Assembly: GCA_934373235.1 (NCBI GenBank)
Contig: CAKROW010000010.1
Coordinates: 1-63,278, forward strand
DNA: 63,278 nt
DNA from: an uncultured Blautia sp.
GTDB taxonomy: Bacteria > Bacillota > Clostridia > Lachnospirales > Lachnospiraceae
Direction: 5' to 3'
Part shown: positions 30,762 to 39,250 of the stretch, piece by piece
Layout of the letters: each line of letters opens with the position of its first letter
Numbering within the stretch: the first letter of the stretch is position 1
Made by a program: the position numbers and the translations under genes
The notes under the pieces: model-generated
The model's input: only the letters and a program-made list of their open reading frames with translations
Told to the model about the DNA's origin: nothing
Databases searched by the model: none

Positions 30762-32183
30762 CTACGGAATATAGGACAGAGGGATCCTTACTGTAAAGGT
30801 GGTTCCCTCTCCTTCTTTACTGAATACCCTGATGGTTCCGTGATGCATGGCAACGGAACTTCTGGTTATGGCAAGACCAAGGCCAGTGCCTCCGATCTCT
30901 CTTGAGTGGGATTTGTCCACTCTGTAAAAACGTTCAAAAATACGGTCCAGGGAATCCTCCGGGATACCCAGTCCGGAATCTGCCACTGTGACATAAAAGA
31001 ATTTGTGGTCTGCATCCAGAGTGACACGCACCCATCCCTCATCTACGTTGTATTTGATGCCGTTTTCCACAAGGTTGCTGATGGCAAGAGTAAACTTGAC
31101 CTCATCCACATCTGCATCCACAGGCCGGAAAGAATCCAGGATCAGGTCGATCTTTCTCTGGTCTGCAATAGGACGGAGACGCTTCAGGATATTTTCCAGA
31201 AGCTGGTTGATATTCATGTTCACAATATTTACGTCTGTGGACTTCTTATCCATTTTTACCAGTGACAGAAGATCTGTGATGATCTTGTTCTCCCTGTCGA
31301 TCTCCGCAGTGATATCCGAGAGAAATTCCTGATACAGTTCTTCCGGAACTCCCTGCTGTCCTACAAGGGAATCTGCCAGAACCTTCATGGAGGTCATAGG
31401 GGTTTTCAGCTCATGGGACACATTGGATACAAATTCCTGTCTGGACTCATCCAGAACCTTCATCCTGGAAAGCATCTTGTTAAAGGCATCTGTGATAAGT
31501 GCTGTCTCTGTATAATCCGGTACGGAGATCTCCTCGTTCTGGTAGCCGTCTGTAAGATCTTCGATTGCCTTGGTAACTCTGGCAAAAGGCTTCACAAGTA
31601 TGGTAGAAAGCACATATCCCAGAAAAACAGCCAGTACTACAATGATCCCAATGATCAGGATACCCTTCTGTTCCAGTTCTGTAATGGTAGCTGCTATCTC
31701 ACTTGAAGATGCCATCAGCATCATGGCACCCTGGATCTGCTTAACATCCGGACTTTTTACGGGAACGGCCAGGATCACCTTCTGGCTTTCGGAATCATAA
31801 TGGACTGCCTGCTCTCCCCTGAAACATTTCACTACCTTCTGGGACACCAGTGTCCTGCCTTCATCTACGCCGTAGGTATCCTTCACGATCTGAAAAGCCC
31901 TGTCAACGATCAGTATACGGCCTCCGTAAATATTGGCAAGAAGCTCCAGCTTGCTGTTTACAGTCTGGGAGCTGGTATCATTGAGATAATTTTCCTTTAT
32001 GAGAAGATTGCACAGGATCTCACACTGGTTCTCTATGTTGGAAATACGGTTCTCAATAGCCTTTTCCTCATAGTTTTCAATGACTGTCTCCGTTACGATA
32101 ACACTGGGAACGATCCCCAGGATGATCAGGATGATCAGGATGCGAAAACGGAGACTTTTAAAAAATTTCGCAGTTTTTTTCAT
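30762..32183 (-). CDS. Membrane sensor histidine kinase, WalK-like
   Basis: 473 residues: transmembrane segment ILIILIILGIVPSVIVTETV, an external loop of about 130 residues, a second transmembrane segment (GILIIGIIVVLAVFLGYVLS), HAMP linker, phospho-His box FVSNVSHELKTPMTSMKVLA, and ATPase motifs NLVENGIKYN, VADSGLGIP and GTGLGLAITRSSV. It follows the OmpR-type regulator by four bases and should phosphorylate it. Domain order and partner resemble the WalK/VicK kinases of clostridia that adjust wall metabolism, in keeping with the wall hydrolases nearby. The lack of a clear cytoplasmic PAS domain means the assignment is by context. Confidence 0.9.
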   Translation of the reverse strand: MKKTAKFFKSLRFRILIILIILGIVPSVIVTETVIENYEEKAIENRISNIENQCEILCNLLIKENYLNDTSSQTVNSKLELLANIYGGRILIVDRAFQIVKDTYGVDEGRTLVSQKVVKCFRGEQAVHYDSESQKVILAVPVKSPDVKQIQGAMMLMASSSEIAATITELEQKGILIIGIIVVLAVFLGYVLSTILVKPFARVTKAIEDLTDGYQNEEISVPDYTETALITDAFNKMLSRMKVLDESRQEFVSNVSHELKTPMTSMKVLADSLVGQQGVPEELYQEFLSDITAEIDRENKIITDLLSLVKMDKKSTDVNIVNMNINQLLENILKRLRPIADQRKIDLILDSFRPVDADVDEVKFTLAISNLVENGIKYNVDEGWVRVTLDADHKFFYVTVADSGLGIPEDSLDRIFERFYRVDKSHSREIGGTGLGLAITRSSVAMHHGTIRVFSKEGEGTTFTVRIPLSYIP

Positions 32184-32187
32184 TTTT

Positions 32188-32883
32188 TCAGTTCTGGCTC
32201 TGGAAATAGTAGCCTACGCCCCACTTGGTATGTACATACTTTGGTTCGCTTGGATTCTTCTCGATCTTCTCTCTCAGACGACGGATATGTACATCTACAG
32301 TACGTACATCTCCCGGATACTCATATCCCCATACGATATTCAGAAGATTCTCACGGCTGTAAACCTTATTGGGGTTAAACACAAGAAGCTCAAGTACATC
32401 AAATTCCTTGGCTGTCAGGTTGATCTCCTTTCCTGCGATAAATACCCGGCGGCCTTCGCAGTCAAGTTTCAGATCGCCTACCTCAATGGTCTTGGCCTTC
32501 TCCTTCTCCTCCTGTGCACTGCCTGCGCGGCGGATGATCGCCTTGATACGTGCCTTCACCTCCAGGATGTTAAAAGGCTTGGTGATATAGTCGTCTGCAC
32601 CGTACTCAAGGCCCAGGATCTTGTCCATGTCCTCGCCCTTGGCAGTAAGCATCACAATGGGAACATTGGAAAACTCTCGGATCTGCTGGCATACTTCAAA
32701 GCCATCCATCTTGGGAAGCATAAGATCCAGAAGAATGATATCGTATTTCTTCTCCTTTGCCTTCTCCAGGGCTTCCTCCCCATCGTAGGCACAGTCAACC
32801 TCCATCCCGTCCTGCTCAAGGCTGAAACGGATACCCTTTACTATCAGTTTCTCATCATCTACTACCAATACTTTCCTGCTCAT
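32188..32883 (-). CDS. OmpR-family response regulator, WalR/YycF-like
   Basis: 231 residues. Receiver domain with KVLVVDDEK, phospho-acceptor Asp in ILLDLMLPKMDGFE and the switch Lys in DDYITKPFN. The winged-helix DNA-binding domain has LTAKEFDVLELL, RENLLNIVWGYEY and RTVDVHIRRLREKIE, very like WalR. The pair with the kinase at 30762 is likely an essential or major envelope-stress system. It starts nine bases after comEA ends, so comEA, regulator, kinase, GerMN and comEC may share transcripts. Confidence 0.93.
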   Translation of the reverse strand: MSRKVLVVDDEKLIVKGIRFSLEQDGMEVDCAYDGEEALEKAKEKKYDIILLDLMLPKMDGFEVCQQIREFSNVPIVMLTAKGEDMDKILGLEYGADDYITKPFNILEVKARIKAIIRRAGSAQEEKEKAKTIEVGDLKLDCEGRRVFIAGKEINLTAKEFDVLELLVFNPNKVYSRENLLNIVWGYEYPGDVRTVDVHIRRLREKIEKNPSEPKYVHTKWGVGYYFQSQN

Positions 32884-32892
32884 TGAACGCTC

Positions 32893-33624
32893 CTATTCTA
32901 CTGCTATTTTATCTTTGATCTTTGCAAATGTAGCATCACCGATCCCGGATACATTGCAGATATCCTCAATGGATGCAAAGGATCCATGTTCTTCCCTGTA
33001 GGCCACAATAGCCCGGGCCTTGGATTCCCCGATACCGCTTAAGGCTGTAAGCTGTGCTGCATCTGCGGTGTTCAGATTGATCTTCCCGGAGACAGCGGAT
33101 TCTGTTATACCTTCTCCTCCGGAACTGCCATCCGGATCAGAGGATGATGTGCCGGTTCCTGCCTCCGGTGAAAGGGCAGCTTCTCCTGCCTGTATGGTCC
33201 CGGCATCCACCTCTGCCTGGGTGGGGACATAGATCTGCTGTCCGTCAGAAAGATCCTTAGCCTGATTAAGGTAGTTCTCTGCTGCCTCCGGAAGAAATCC
33301 GCCGGCTGCCTCCACTGCCTGAAAAACCCGGCTTCCTGCTTCCAGCTTATAGACTCCCGGAGACACCACTGCACCACATACATCCACATAAAGGATCTCA
33401 GGTATCTCTGCAGGGGTGACTGTGGAGACATCTTCTGCGTCTGTTCCGGCTCCCTCCGGAGATACGGAAGGCGTAGGCAAAAGACCTGAGATCTCCTCCC
33501 CTGGATCTGTCTCTTTCAGGAACTCAGCTTCACGGCTTCCGCATCCGGTCAGGACCAGAAACCCGGAAAGCATGATCACTGTAAAAAATATCTGAACACA
33601 TTTTTTATTAAAATTTAATTTCAT
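32893..33624 (-). CDS. comEA: ComEA-like DNA-binding lipoprotein
   Basis: About 243 residues. A lipoprotein signal (FFTVIMLSGFLVLTGCGS) anchors it outside the membrane. Residues 70-140 form an SLBB domain (ILYVDVCGAVVSPGVYKLEA, AVEAAGGFLPEAAENYLNQA). A Gly/Ser/Glu linker leads to two helix-hairpin-helix motifs (INLNTADAAQLTALSGIGES, KARAIVAYREEHG, ICNVSGIGDATFAKIKD). ComEA binds double-stranded DNA and passes it to ComEC at 27559, present in the same cluster. Start either ATG at 33624 or GTG at 33639; AAAGGAG fits the former better but is rather distant. Confidence 0.93.
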   Translation of the reverse strand: MKLNFNKKCVQIFFTVIMLSGFLVLTGCGSREAEFLKETDPGEEISGLLPTPSVSPEGAGTDAEDVSTVTPAEIPEILYVDVCGAVVSPGVYKLEAGSRVFQAVEAAGGFLPEAAENYLNQAKDLSDGQQIYVPTQAEVDAGTIQAGEAALSPEAGTGTSSSDPDGSSGGEGITESAVSGKINLNTADAAQLTALSGIGESKARAIVAYREEHGSFASIEDICNVSGIGDATFAKIKDKIAVE

Positions 33625-33736
33625 GGTATGCCGGTTCACTCCTTTACCTTTTTAATTAGGTAGTAAGTTCCCCGTTACTCATACAAAACCATATTTTATT
33701 TTAACGAAATATTACAAAATTTTCAATAGTTTATTT

Positions 33737-34168
33737 CTATTTCCATTTAAAAATTATTACACCGGCAATGCAGACCGCCATCCCAACAAGCTTTCTCCAC
33801 TGAAGATCTGCCTTTTCCACGCCGAATATTCCCATAAGTTCTATGAGATATGCCACAGCAAGCTGGGAGACCACAATAAGCATTGCAGCCCTTGCAGGCC
33901 CCAGGGAAGCCATGCTCTGGATCACGGTAATTGTGATAAATGCTCCGATCACGCCGCCTAAAAGAGTGTATCGGTCCTGAATGTTCCACAGTGCTCTCAC
34001 GCTTTCCCGTCCTGTAAAGAGCCATGCTGCCACGCATACCAGAAAAGCACTTAACTGTACCCATCCGGTCGCTACCCACAGACTCGTCTGTTTTGTTACA
34101 TTTGTGTTAAACACTCCCTGGATGCTCATCAACGCTCCGGAGATCAGTGCCACAAGAAATCCCCACAT
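33737..34168 (-). CDS. DMT-superfamily small transporter (DUF606/YdcZ type)
   Basis: 143 residues with five hydrophobic segments: MWGFLVALISGALMSIQGVF, WVATGWVQLSAFLVCVAAWL, LLGGVIGAFITITVIQSMAS, AAMLIVVSQLAVAYLIELMG and LVGMAVCIAGVIIF. The family is half the size of EamA transporters and probably works as a dimer; substrates are unknown. Start chosen at 34168 because GGAGGG is seven bases upstream. Confidence 0.88.
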   Translation of the reverse strand: MWGFLVALISGALMSIQGVFNTNVTKQTSLWVATGWVQLSAFLVCVAAWLFTGRESVRALWNIQDRYTLLGGVIGAFITITVIQSMASLGPARAAMLIVVSQLAVAYLIELMGIFGVEKADLQWRKLVGMAVCIAGVIIFKWK

Positions 34169-34266
34169 AAAAAATCCCTCCATTTTATCTCCTGCGCACC
34201 ATGTGATCCTACAGGAGTCTTTCCTGTTATTCTATGCAGAAAATTTTCTCTTATACTAAGAAAGAA

Positions 34267-34290
34267 TCCTGCAAGCAGGATTCTCCGCTG
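34267..34290. repeat. Short dispersed repeat, copy 2
   Basis: ATCCTGCAAGCAGGATTCTC: the CTGCAAGCAGGATTCTCCGC motif of 4095-4115, here preceded by an ATCCTG that makes a small hairpin with CAGGAT. Intergenic, next to the terminator at 34294. Confidence 0.5.
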
Positions 34291-34293
34291 ACA

Positions 34294-34326
34294 TAAAAAA
34301 AAGCCGGATGCACAAAGCATCCGGCT
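34294..34326 (-). terminator. Terminator of the nitrogenase-like/hyp operon
   Basis: On the minus strand AGCCGGATGC (34317-34326) pairs perfectly with GCATCCGGCT (34302-34311), followed by seven or more T. A very strong intrinsic terminator 45 bases past the last gene of the 11-gene cluster. Confidence 0.9.
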
Positions 34327-34370
34327 CCGGGAAATCACAGCATTGCTGTTCTGTATGATTTTCCTGTAAA

Positions 34371-35651
34371 TTACAATTCCCTTCTCTTTTGCAGTTTTTC
34401 AATATCCCTGAGATAGATCCTTCCGGAAAATGCAATATGGGGAAGTTCATAAAAGCAGGCTGTTCCGGGACAGACAGGACGGTAAAGCGGATCCGCCACA
34501 ATAATTTCAGCACAGCTCAGTCTTTCTTCCAGCTCCTGCTCACCGGTTACCTTGCAGTCACCTTCTGCCAGCAGGCCTTCTGTGATCTCCAGCGGACAGA
34601 GGACACGCACTTTTCTGCCATACTTCTTTTCTATGGATGCAGCCAGAGATCCCATGGTCACAGGCTCTCCGATCAGGGTGATCTCCTGATGAGCAGACCG
34701 GGTATCAGGATCCCGGCCTGTTACCCTGTCCCGAAAATACGCTACCTGCGCGGGATCAACTTTCCAGAGTTCCTGTGCTGTCCCTGATCCTTCCGAAATC
34801 ATGCGCTCATTCCCAAATGAAACTGCTCCCTGACAGAATGTTCTTTTCTCTTCATCCGGACGGTCCCCAGCCTGTTTCCTGGCTTCTGCCATTTCACGGG
34901 CTGTCCCCGCACACACGCTCTCATACCCCCACAGCGGTGTTCCCACCACAAAAGGAGTGCCAAACTTTTTCTGCAGGACATTGGCAGCAGGAATTCCCAC
35001 AGAAGAGACCACCAGGTTCACTTCCGCATCACCTGCCCCTCTCATTTCCTCAGTGGAGCTTCCCATAGCCCAGGTGGAAAGGACCTTCACACCCTGTGCC
35101 TCCAGATTTTTTTTCATCAGATCCACACCTGGCTGCGGGCCAAAATCAAGGGGAGTCACACCAAGGAGATTTACTGTATGGGGCTGCACAGTTCTTTCCC
35201 CAATATCCCCTGTAAATCTTTCCGCAATCTCTGCAAGCGCCAGTCCTGCTCCGTACACGTAGTCATGCATCCCGCTTGTAGGCACAGAGAATACCGGAAT
35301 CCCAAGCTCTGCCTCCAGCTCCTCTGCCAGTCCCGCAAAATCTGTTCCGTTCATATAGGGAATGGGAGAACTTACCAGTGAGATAAACCCGGGCTTCAGC
35401 TCCTCTGCGGCGTTTCTGATATCCTGAAGAAATCCCTCGTCATTTCCCATAATGGCATCAATATCCGTAAGCCCGGAAATAAAGATCAGGCTGTCCTCAT
35501 CATACCACCGGATCTCATCATGGGTATTGTAAGTGGAATTGCAGCCTGAGGGATCATGGATCACTGTCATACCCCCAAGCTCATATAATGCGGAGCACAC
35601 CCCGGAAACGTCTGCCGTATAAACCGGAATGATCCGATATGCCTGTCTCAT
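34371..35651 (-). CDS. Nitrogenase component 1-like beta (NifK-like) protein, module A
   Basis: 426 residues of the NifK/BchB/CfbD superfamily. It has the three-lobed pattern with GVCSALYELGGMTVIHDPSG near residue 16-36, FISGLTDIDAIMGNDEGFLQ and LVSSPIPYMNGTDFAGLAEE. Of the Cys ligands of NifK only Cys37 (DPSGC) remains. Where NifK has Cys70 there is Asp14 (YTADVSG), also kept in the second copy at 42848. The start is ATG at 35651, overlapping the NifD-like stop by four bases. It is likely to pair with the NifD-like protein at 35648 and receive electrons from the NifH-like protein at 36970. No FeMo-cofactor should bind. Substrate unknown. Confidence 0.82.
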   Translation of the reverse strand: MRQAYRIIPVYTADVSGVCSALYELGGMTVIHDPSGCNSTYNTHDEIRWYDEDSLIFISGLTDIDAIMGNDEGFLQDIRNAAEELKPGFISLVSSPIPYMNGTDFAGLAEELEAELGIPVFSVPTSGMHDYVYGAGLALAEIAERFTGDIGERTVQPHTVNLLGVTPLDFGPQPGVDLMKKNLEAQGVKVLSTWAMGSSTEEMRGAGDAEVNLVVSSVGIPAANVLQKKFGTPFVVGTPLWGYESVCAGTAREMAEARKQAGDRPDEEKRTFCQGAVSFGNERMISEGSGTAQELWKVDPAQVAYFRDRVTGRDPDTRSAHQEITLIGEPVTMGSLAASIEKKYGRKVRVLCPLEITEGLLAEGDCKVTGEQELEERLSCAEIIVADPLYRPVCPGTACFYELPHIAFSGRIYLRDIEKLQKRREL

Positions 35652-36976
35652 ATGCAGCTTTCGCACCCCCATCCTTTTCGTACTACAAGACTTTCGGTAT
35701 CTTTTTCATGAAGAAAAGCCTCCACCATCAGGCCGGCAGTCCGGCGAATCCCGTCAAATCCCCACAGGCCGCCCCCCTGAACCAGGTTTACAAAATGGGG
35801 GCTTCCTGTAAACCAGGCTGCTTTCTGCCCCACGGCCAGAACCTTGCCCCGGCTTTTTCTTGGCATTACACGCATCTTTGCCTGAACAGTGGCTATCAGC
35901 ATAAGATCCGGAGCATTTTTCTGAAGCCAGAAAAAATCCTCTTTTTCTTCCAGGCTGATGCTGTCCAGATAAACGGACTCTACATGAAATCCATGGGTGA
36001 GAAGAAGCTTTGCAAGTCCCAGCGGTCTGGGATGGAACAGATGATCCAGGACTACCGGGATATCTCCGATCACATCCCTGGCATTTTCCAGAGCCTCCTC
36101 ACATTTTCTTATCTCATCCTGGATATCAAGCCCTGTTCCACCGCCCAGGGCTTTCAGAAGTTTTTCTTCCTGCCTGTGGATCTCCTCATAATCAAAGCTT
36201 CCCGGAAGATACAGAAATTCTCTTCCCAGCCTCTCTGCCTGATATCCTGCTCCCATTTTTCCAGGAGGATAAACTGTCATAAACAGGCTTCCGCTGCCAA
36301 GAGATTCATAAGCTTTCCAGGAATCACAGGATGTGATCTCTCTAAGCTCCCTGCCGTTTTTCTGAAGGATCCTTCTTATATCCGAGCTTTCATCCAGGGA
36401 AAAATCACTGCCAAGAAGTGTCACCACATTTTTTTCTCTTTCCCCTTTTATCCCGTTGTACATGGCCAGCCGCAGCTTCTGATCCGGCGTAGGGCCTGTT
36501 TTCTGCATAATAGGATCCATAAAACATCTTATAAATAAAATATCCGGAAATCTCACTCCCAGTTCTTCATAGATCCGGTCCAGATCACTGCCCACAAAGT
36601 GATGGAGACACACTGTAAAAAGAAGCACTGCCTTCGGCTTCTCCGTAAGTCTGTTCAGCACATCTGTCACACCCTCAATGGTCACATCCTCCAGATTTCC
36701 CTCCAGAAGGTCACCTTCATTAAGGATCACAAAAGAAAAACGGTCCGCAGCGTTCATCTCCGCTGCTGTCAGGACCACTCCCCGCATACAGTTGTCTGCA
36801 CACACATAGATCTGTCTTGCCTCCGGAACCAACATTCCGGTATGCACAATATTCCAGTTTCCATGAACCGGAGAATTAAATTCAAGGCCATGGACAAACG
36901 GAACCGGAAAAGTCCCGTCTTTTACAGCTACGGCTGCTCCTTTCCAGTCCATAGTACTTCCAGCCCGTCTTAACAT
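35648..36976 (-). CDS. Nitrogenase component 1-like alpha (NifD-like) protein, module A
   Basis: 442 residues. Recognised as NifD superfamily by LEFNSPVHGNWNIVHTGMLV near residue 31, QIYVCADNCMRG (Cys63), AVLLFTVCLHHFVGSDLDRI (Cys123), and the C-terminal GGGLWGFDGIRRTAGLMVEA that corresponds to the GYDG region of NifD. The FeMo-cofactor His region (MHSW in NifD) is replaced by LVQGG. The last residues are GWGCESCI, an extra CxxC at the extreme C-terminus that the module B copy lacks. It overlaps the NifH-like gene by seven bases; I chose ATG at 36976, seven bases after GGAGG. Probable partner of 34371; cluster ligation inferred, reaction unknown. Confidence 0.82.
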   Translation of the reverse strand: MLRRAGSTMDWKGAAVAVKDGTFPVPFVHGLEFNSPVHGNWNIVHTGMLVPEARQIYVCADNCMRGVVLTAAEMNAADRFSFVILNEGDLLEGNLEDVTIEGVTDVLNRLTEKPKAVLLFTVCLHHFVGSDLDRIYEELGVRFPDILFIRCFMDPIMQKTGPTPDQKLRLAMYNGIKGEREKNVVTLLGSDFSLDESSDIRRILQKNGRELREITSCDSWKAYESLGSGSLFMTVYPPGKMGAGYQAERLGREFLYLPGSFDYEEIHRQEEKLLKALGGGTGLDIQDEIRKCEEALENARDVIGDIPVVLDHLFHPRPLGLAKLLLTHGFHVESVYLDSISLEEKEDFFWLQKNAPDLMLIATVQAKMRVMPRKSRGKVLAVGQKAAWFTGSPHFVNLVQGGGLWGFDGIRRTAGLMVEAFLHEKDTESLVVRKGWGCESCI

Positions 36977-37737
36977 TTTGTGTCCTCCCTGCACGCACAC
37001 AGGATCTCCTGTGCCAGAATCCGGTATTCCTCTGCCATCCCGCTGTCCGGATAACACTCCAGAAGACATTTTCCCTGTTCCTCAGCCTGTGGCACCAGCT
37101 CACTTTTTGAAAGTGTTCCTGTGATCTCCGTGTTGAAATCCCCGGCAAGTTCCCGGACTTTTTCCTCTTCCCTTGGGACATTACGCCTGTTGAGGATGAT
37201 CCCCCCCAGTGAAGCGTAGCCTCTGCTCCTGAAATTTTCCACTGCCATGGCAATGTTGGCGCCTGCATGGATCGCCATGTTTTCCCCGGACGTGATGATG
37301 AACACTTTGTCTGCATAACCCTTTCTCATTGGCATGGAAAATCCGCCGCACACCACATCTCCCAGAACATCATAGAGGACAATGTCCGGTTTATAGGTCT
37401 CATAAGCCCCTGTTTCTTTCAGTTTTTCCAGGGCTGTGATAATCCCCCTTCCTGCACACCCCAGTCCCGGTGAAGGGCCCCCTGCCTCTACACAGACAAC
37501 TCCCCCAAAGCCGATACGCACTATATCTTCAAGCTTCAGTGCCTGTTTTTTCTGATTGTACATATCCAGAACTGTGGGGACCGGCTCACCGTGACGGAGA
37601 AGTATGGTGGAATCCGCCTTCGGATCACACCCGATCTGCATCACTTTCATTCCCTTTTCAGCCAGGGCGGCCGCCACATTGGAAACTGTGGTGGACTTGC
37701 CGATGCCGCCTTTTCCGTATACTGCAATCCTGATCAT
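36970..37737 (-). CDS. Nitrogenase iron protein-like (NifH-like) ATPase, module A
   Basis: 255 residues, a little shorter than NifH (about 275-295). It has the P-loop YGKGGIGKSTTVSNVAAALA, QIGCDPKADST, switch II region GGPSPGLGCAGRG with Cys94 and the conserved Arg97, and DVLGDVVCGGFSMP with Cys130; these two Cys bridge a 4Fe-4S cluster in the dimer. It should be the ATP-driven one-electron donor of the adjacent D/K-like pair. Start ATG overlaps the TM1266-type regulator stop by four bases, with GGAGG inside that gene. Clearly paralogous to the protein at 45192. The genuine family label is NifH/BchL/CfbC-like; which subgroup I cannot tell. Confidence 0.9.
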   Translation of the reverse strand: MIRIAVYGKGGIGKSTTVSNVAAALAEKGMKVMQIGCDPKADSTILLRHGEPVPTVLDMYNQKKQALKLEDIVRIGFGGVVCVEAGGPSPGLGCAGRGIITALEKLKETGAYETYKPDIVLYDVLGDVVCGGFSMPMRKGYADKVFIITSGENMAIHAGANIAMAVENFRSRGYASLGGIILNRRNVPREEEKVRELAGDFNTEITGTLSKSELVPQAEEQGKCLLECYPDSGMAEEYRILAQEILCACREDTKC

Positions 37738-38003
37738 ACTTTTTCCTCCACCTTTGTGATCACATTGGAATATGCTGTCTTTATGGATACCCCTTTCAGT
37801 CTGCCGATCTTTCCTGACAGGGTGCTGATCACATCCTGGGGCGCATCAATGGCGATGCTGATGATATTGATCCCACGCTGTCTGTAGGGGATTCCCATTC
37901 TTCCTATGATAAATTCTCCAGCTTCATGAAGAAGTCGGTTCAGCTCCCGGATGGATGCCTCGTTCTCCACAATGATGGAAAGCACTGCAACTCTTGTATC
38001 CAT
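37734..38003 (-). CDS. TM1266-type hydrogenase-associated regulator (NikR/ACT-like fold)
   Basis: 89 residues: MDTRVAVLSIIVENEASIRE, LNRLLHEAGEFIIGRMGIPY, RGINIISIAIDAPQDVISTL, SGKIGRLKGVSIKTAYSNV. This matches the small ferredoxin-like-fold family known as iron-only hydrogenase system regulator (TM1266), usually seen beside [FeFe]-hydrogenase maturases. Finding it between hypE and a nifH-like gene is unusual. It may sense a metal, ligand or redox state and modulate the complex directly, since it has no DNA-binding domain. Start preceded by GGAAAGGA. Confidence 0.82.
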   Translation of the reverse strand: MDTRVAVLSIIVENEASIRELNRLLHEAGEFIIGRMGIPYRQRGINIISIAIDAPQDVISTLSGKIGRLKGVSIKTAYSNVITKVEEKV

Positions 38004-38101
38004 TGATCCATTCCTTTCCTGGGTTATTTTTTTGCCGGCCGGATAGTTTTTTCAGCCACTGTGCTGCCTGGCTCTGTCTCCCGTAACTTCCCTGCGGTTT
38101 A

Positions 38102-39118
38102 TCAGCAGATCCTTGGAAGAAGCTCCCCGCCCGGCTGTGGAAGCAGTGCCTGGGTTCCGATCTCTGTGGTCATGACCACCTTGCCCGGCTGTTCCTCTGT
38201 CACTTCGCCGATGATGGCAGCATCTTTGGAGTAGGGACATTTCCTAAGAGCTTCCACGATCTTTTCCGCATCTTTTCCAGGAGCCATGATCACCATTCTT
38301 CCCTCGCATGCAAGATACAAAGGCTCCAGTCCCAACATTCCGCACACACCTTTTACTTCCGGTTCAACAGGAACTTTCTGTGCATCCAGCCGGATCCCCA
38401 CATGGCTCTGACCTGCGATCTCGTAGAGTACAGTTCCCACTCCACCTCTTGTCGCATCACGGATCACATGAAGCTCTGCACCTGTATCCATCACCGACTC
38501 AACGGTTTTCCACAAAGGTGCACAGTCACTGGTCACATCTGCCTCAATGCCGAAGTCCTCCCTTGCAAGAAGAATGGTGCATCCATGTCTTCCCACATCT
38601 CCTGTGACAATAATGGCATCTCCCGGTTTTGCAAGTTCACCGCCTACTGTAACGCCCTCGCGGATCTCGCCCATTCCTGTTGTTGTGATAAATACCCCGT
38701 CCACCTGGCCTTTTCCTGCCACTTTGGTATCACCGGACACGATACGCACCCCGGCTTCCTTTGCTGTTTTTTCCATTGCTGTGGCGATCTCCTCCAGCTT
38801 CTCCATGGGAAAGCCTTCCTCTATAACAAAGGCGCAGGTCAGATACATCGGCTTTGCCCCCATGCAGGCAAGGTCATTGACTGTTCCGCAGATGGACAGC
38901 TTGCCGATATTTCCTCCCGGAAAAAAAGCAGGTGATACAATAAATCCGTCTGTGGATACTGCCATTCTTCCTGCAGGAGGAGACAGTACTGCTGCATCAT
39001 CTGCAGTAAGATCCGGGTTTGCAAAATGTGCCTTGAATACTTCATCGATCAGTTCTGAGGTCTGGCGGCCTCCGGCACCATGTGCCATGGTTACTGTTTT
39101 ATTTTCCATAATATTCAT
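38102..39118 (-). CDS. hypE: HypE, thiocyanate-forming carbamoyl dehydratase
   Basis: 338 residues of the PurM-like HypE/ThiL superfamily: MAHGAGGRQTSELIDEVF, DDAAVL, DGFIVSPAFFPGGNIGKLSI, CGTVNDLACMGAKPMYLTCA, ISGDTKVAGKGQ-type segment (VSGDTKVAGKGQVDGVFIT), and the invariant C-terminal PRIC whose Cys carries the thiocarbamate/thiocyanate. With HypF it makes the cyanide ligand from carbamoyl phosphate and ATP. All key features are present, so it should be active. Start ATG at 39118 or three codons later. A 130-base gap separates it from hypD, the longest in the operon, with no gene or clear structure in it. Confidence 0.95.
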   Translation of the reverse strand: MNIMENKTVTMAHGAGGRQTSELIDEVFKAHFANPDLTADDAAVLSPPAGRMAVSTDGFIVSPAFFPGGNIGKLSICGTVNDLACMGAKPMYLTCAFVIEEGFPMEKLEEIATAMEKTAKEAGVRIVSGDTKVAGKGQVDGVFITTTGMGEIREGVTVGGELAKPGDAIIVTGDVGRHGCTILLAREDFGIEADVTSDCAPLWKTVESVMDTGAELHVIRDATRGGVGTVLYEIAGQSHVGIRLDAQKVPVEPEVKGVCGMLGLEPLYLACEGRMVIMAPGKDAEKIVEALRKCPYSKDAAIIGEVTEEQPGKVVMTTEIGTQALLPQPGGELLPRIC

Positions 39119-39250
39119 CTTCTTTCCATGTACTTATCTCTGTTTATACAGACATTGGAGCTGGTCCGAAAAGCCATTCTGCACTCTGTCTTTCCTCCAT
39201 ATCCCCTGTCTGCCAGCCCGGTCACTTTGTGATCTGTAGGCAAAATCTTT

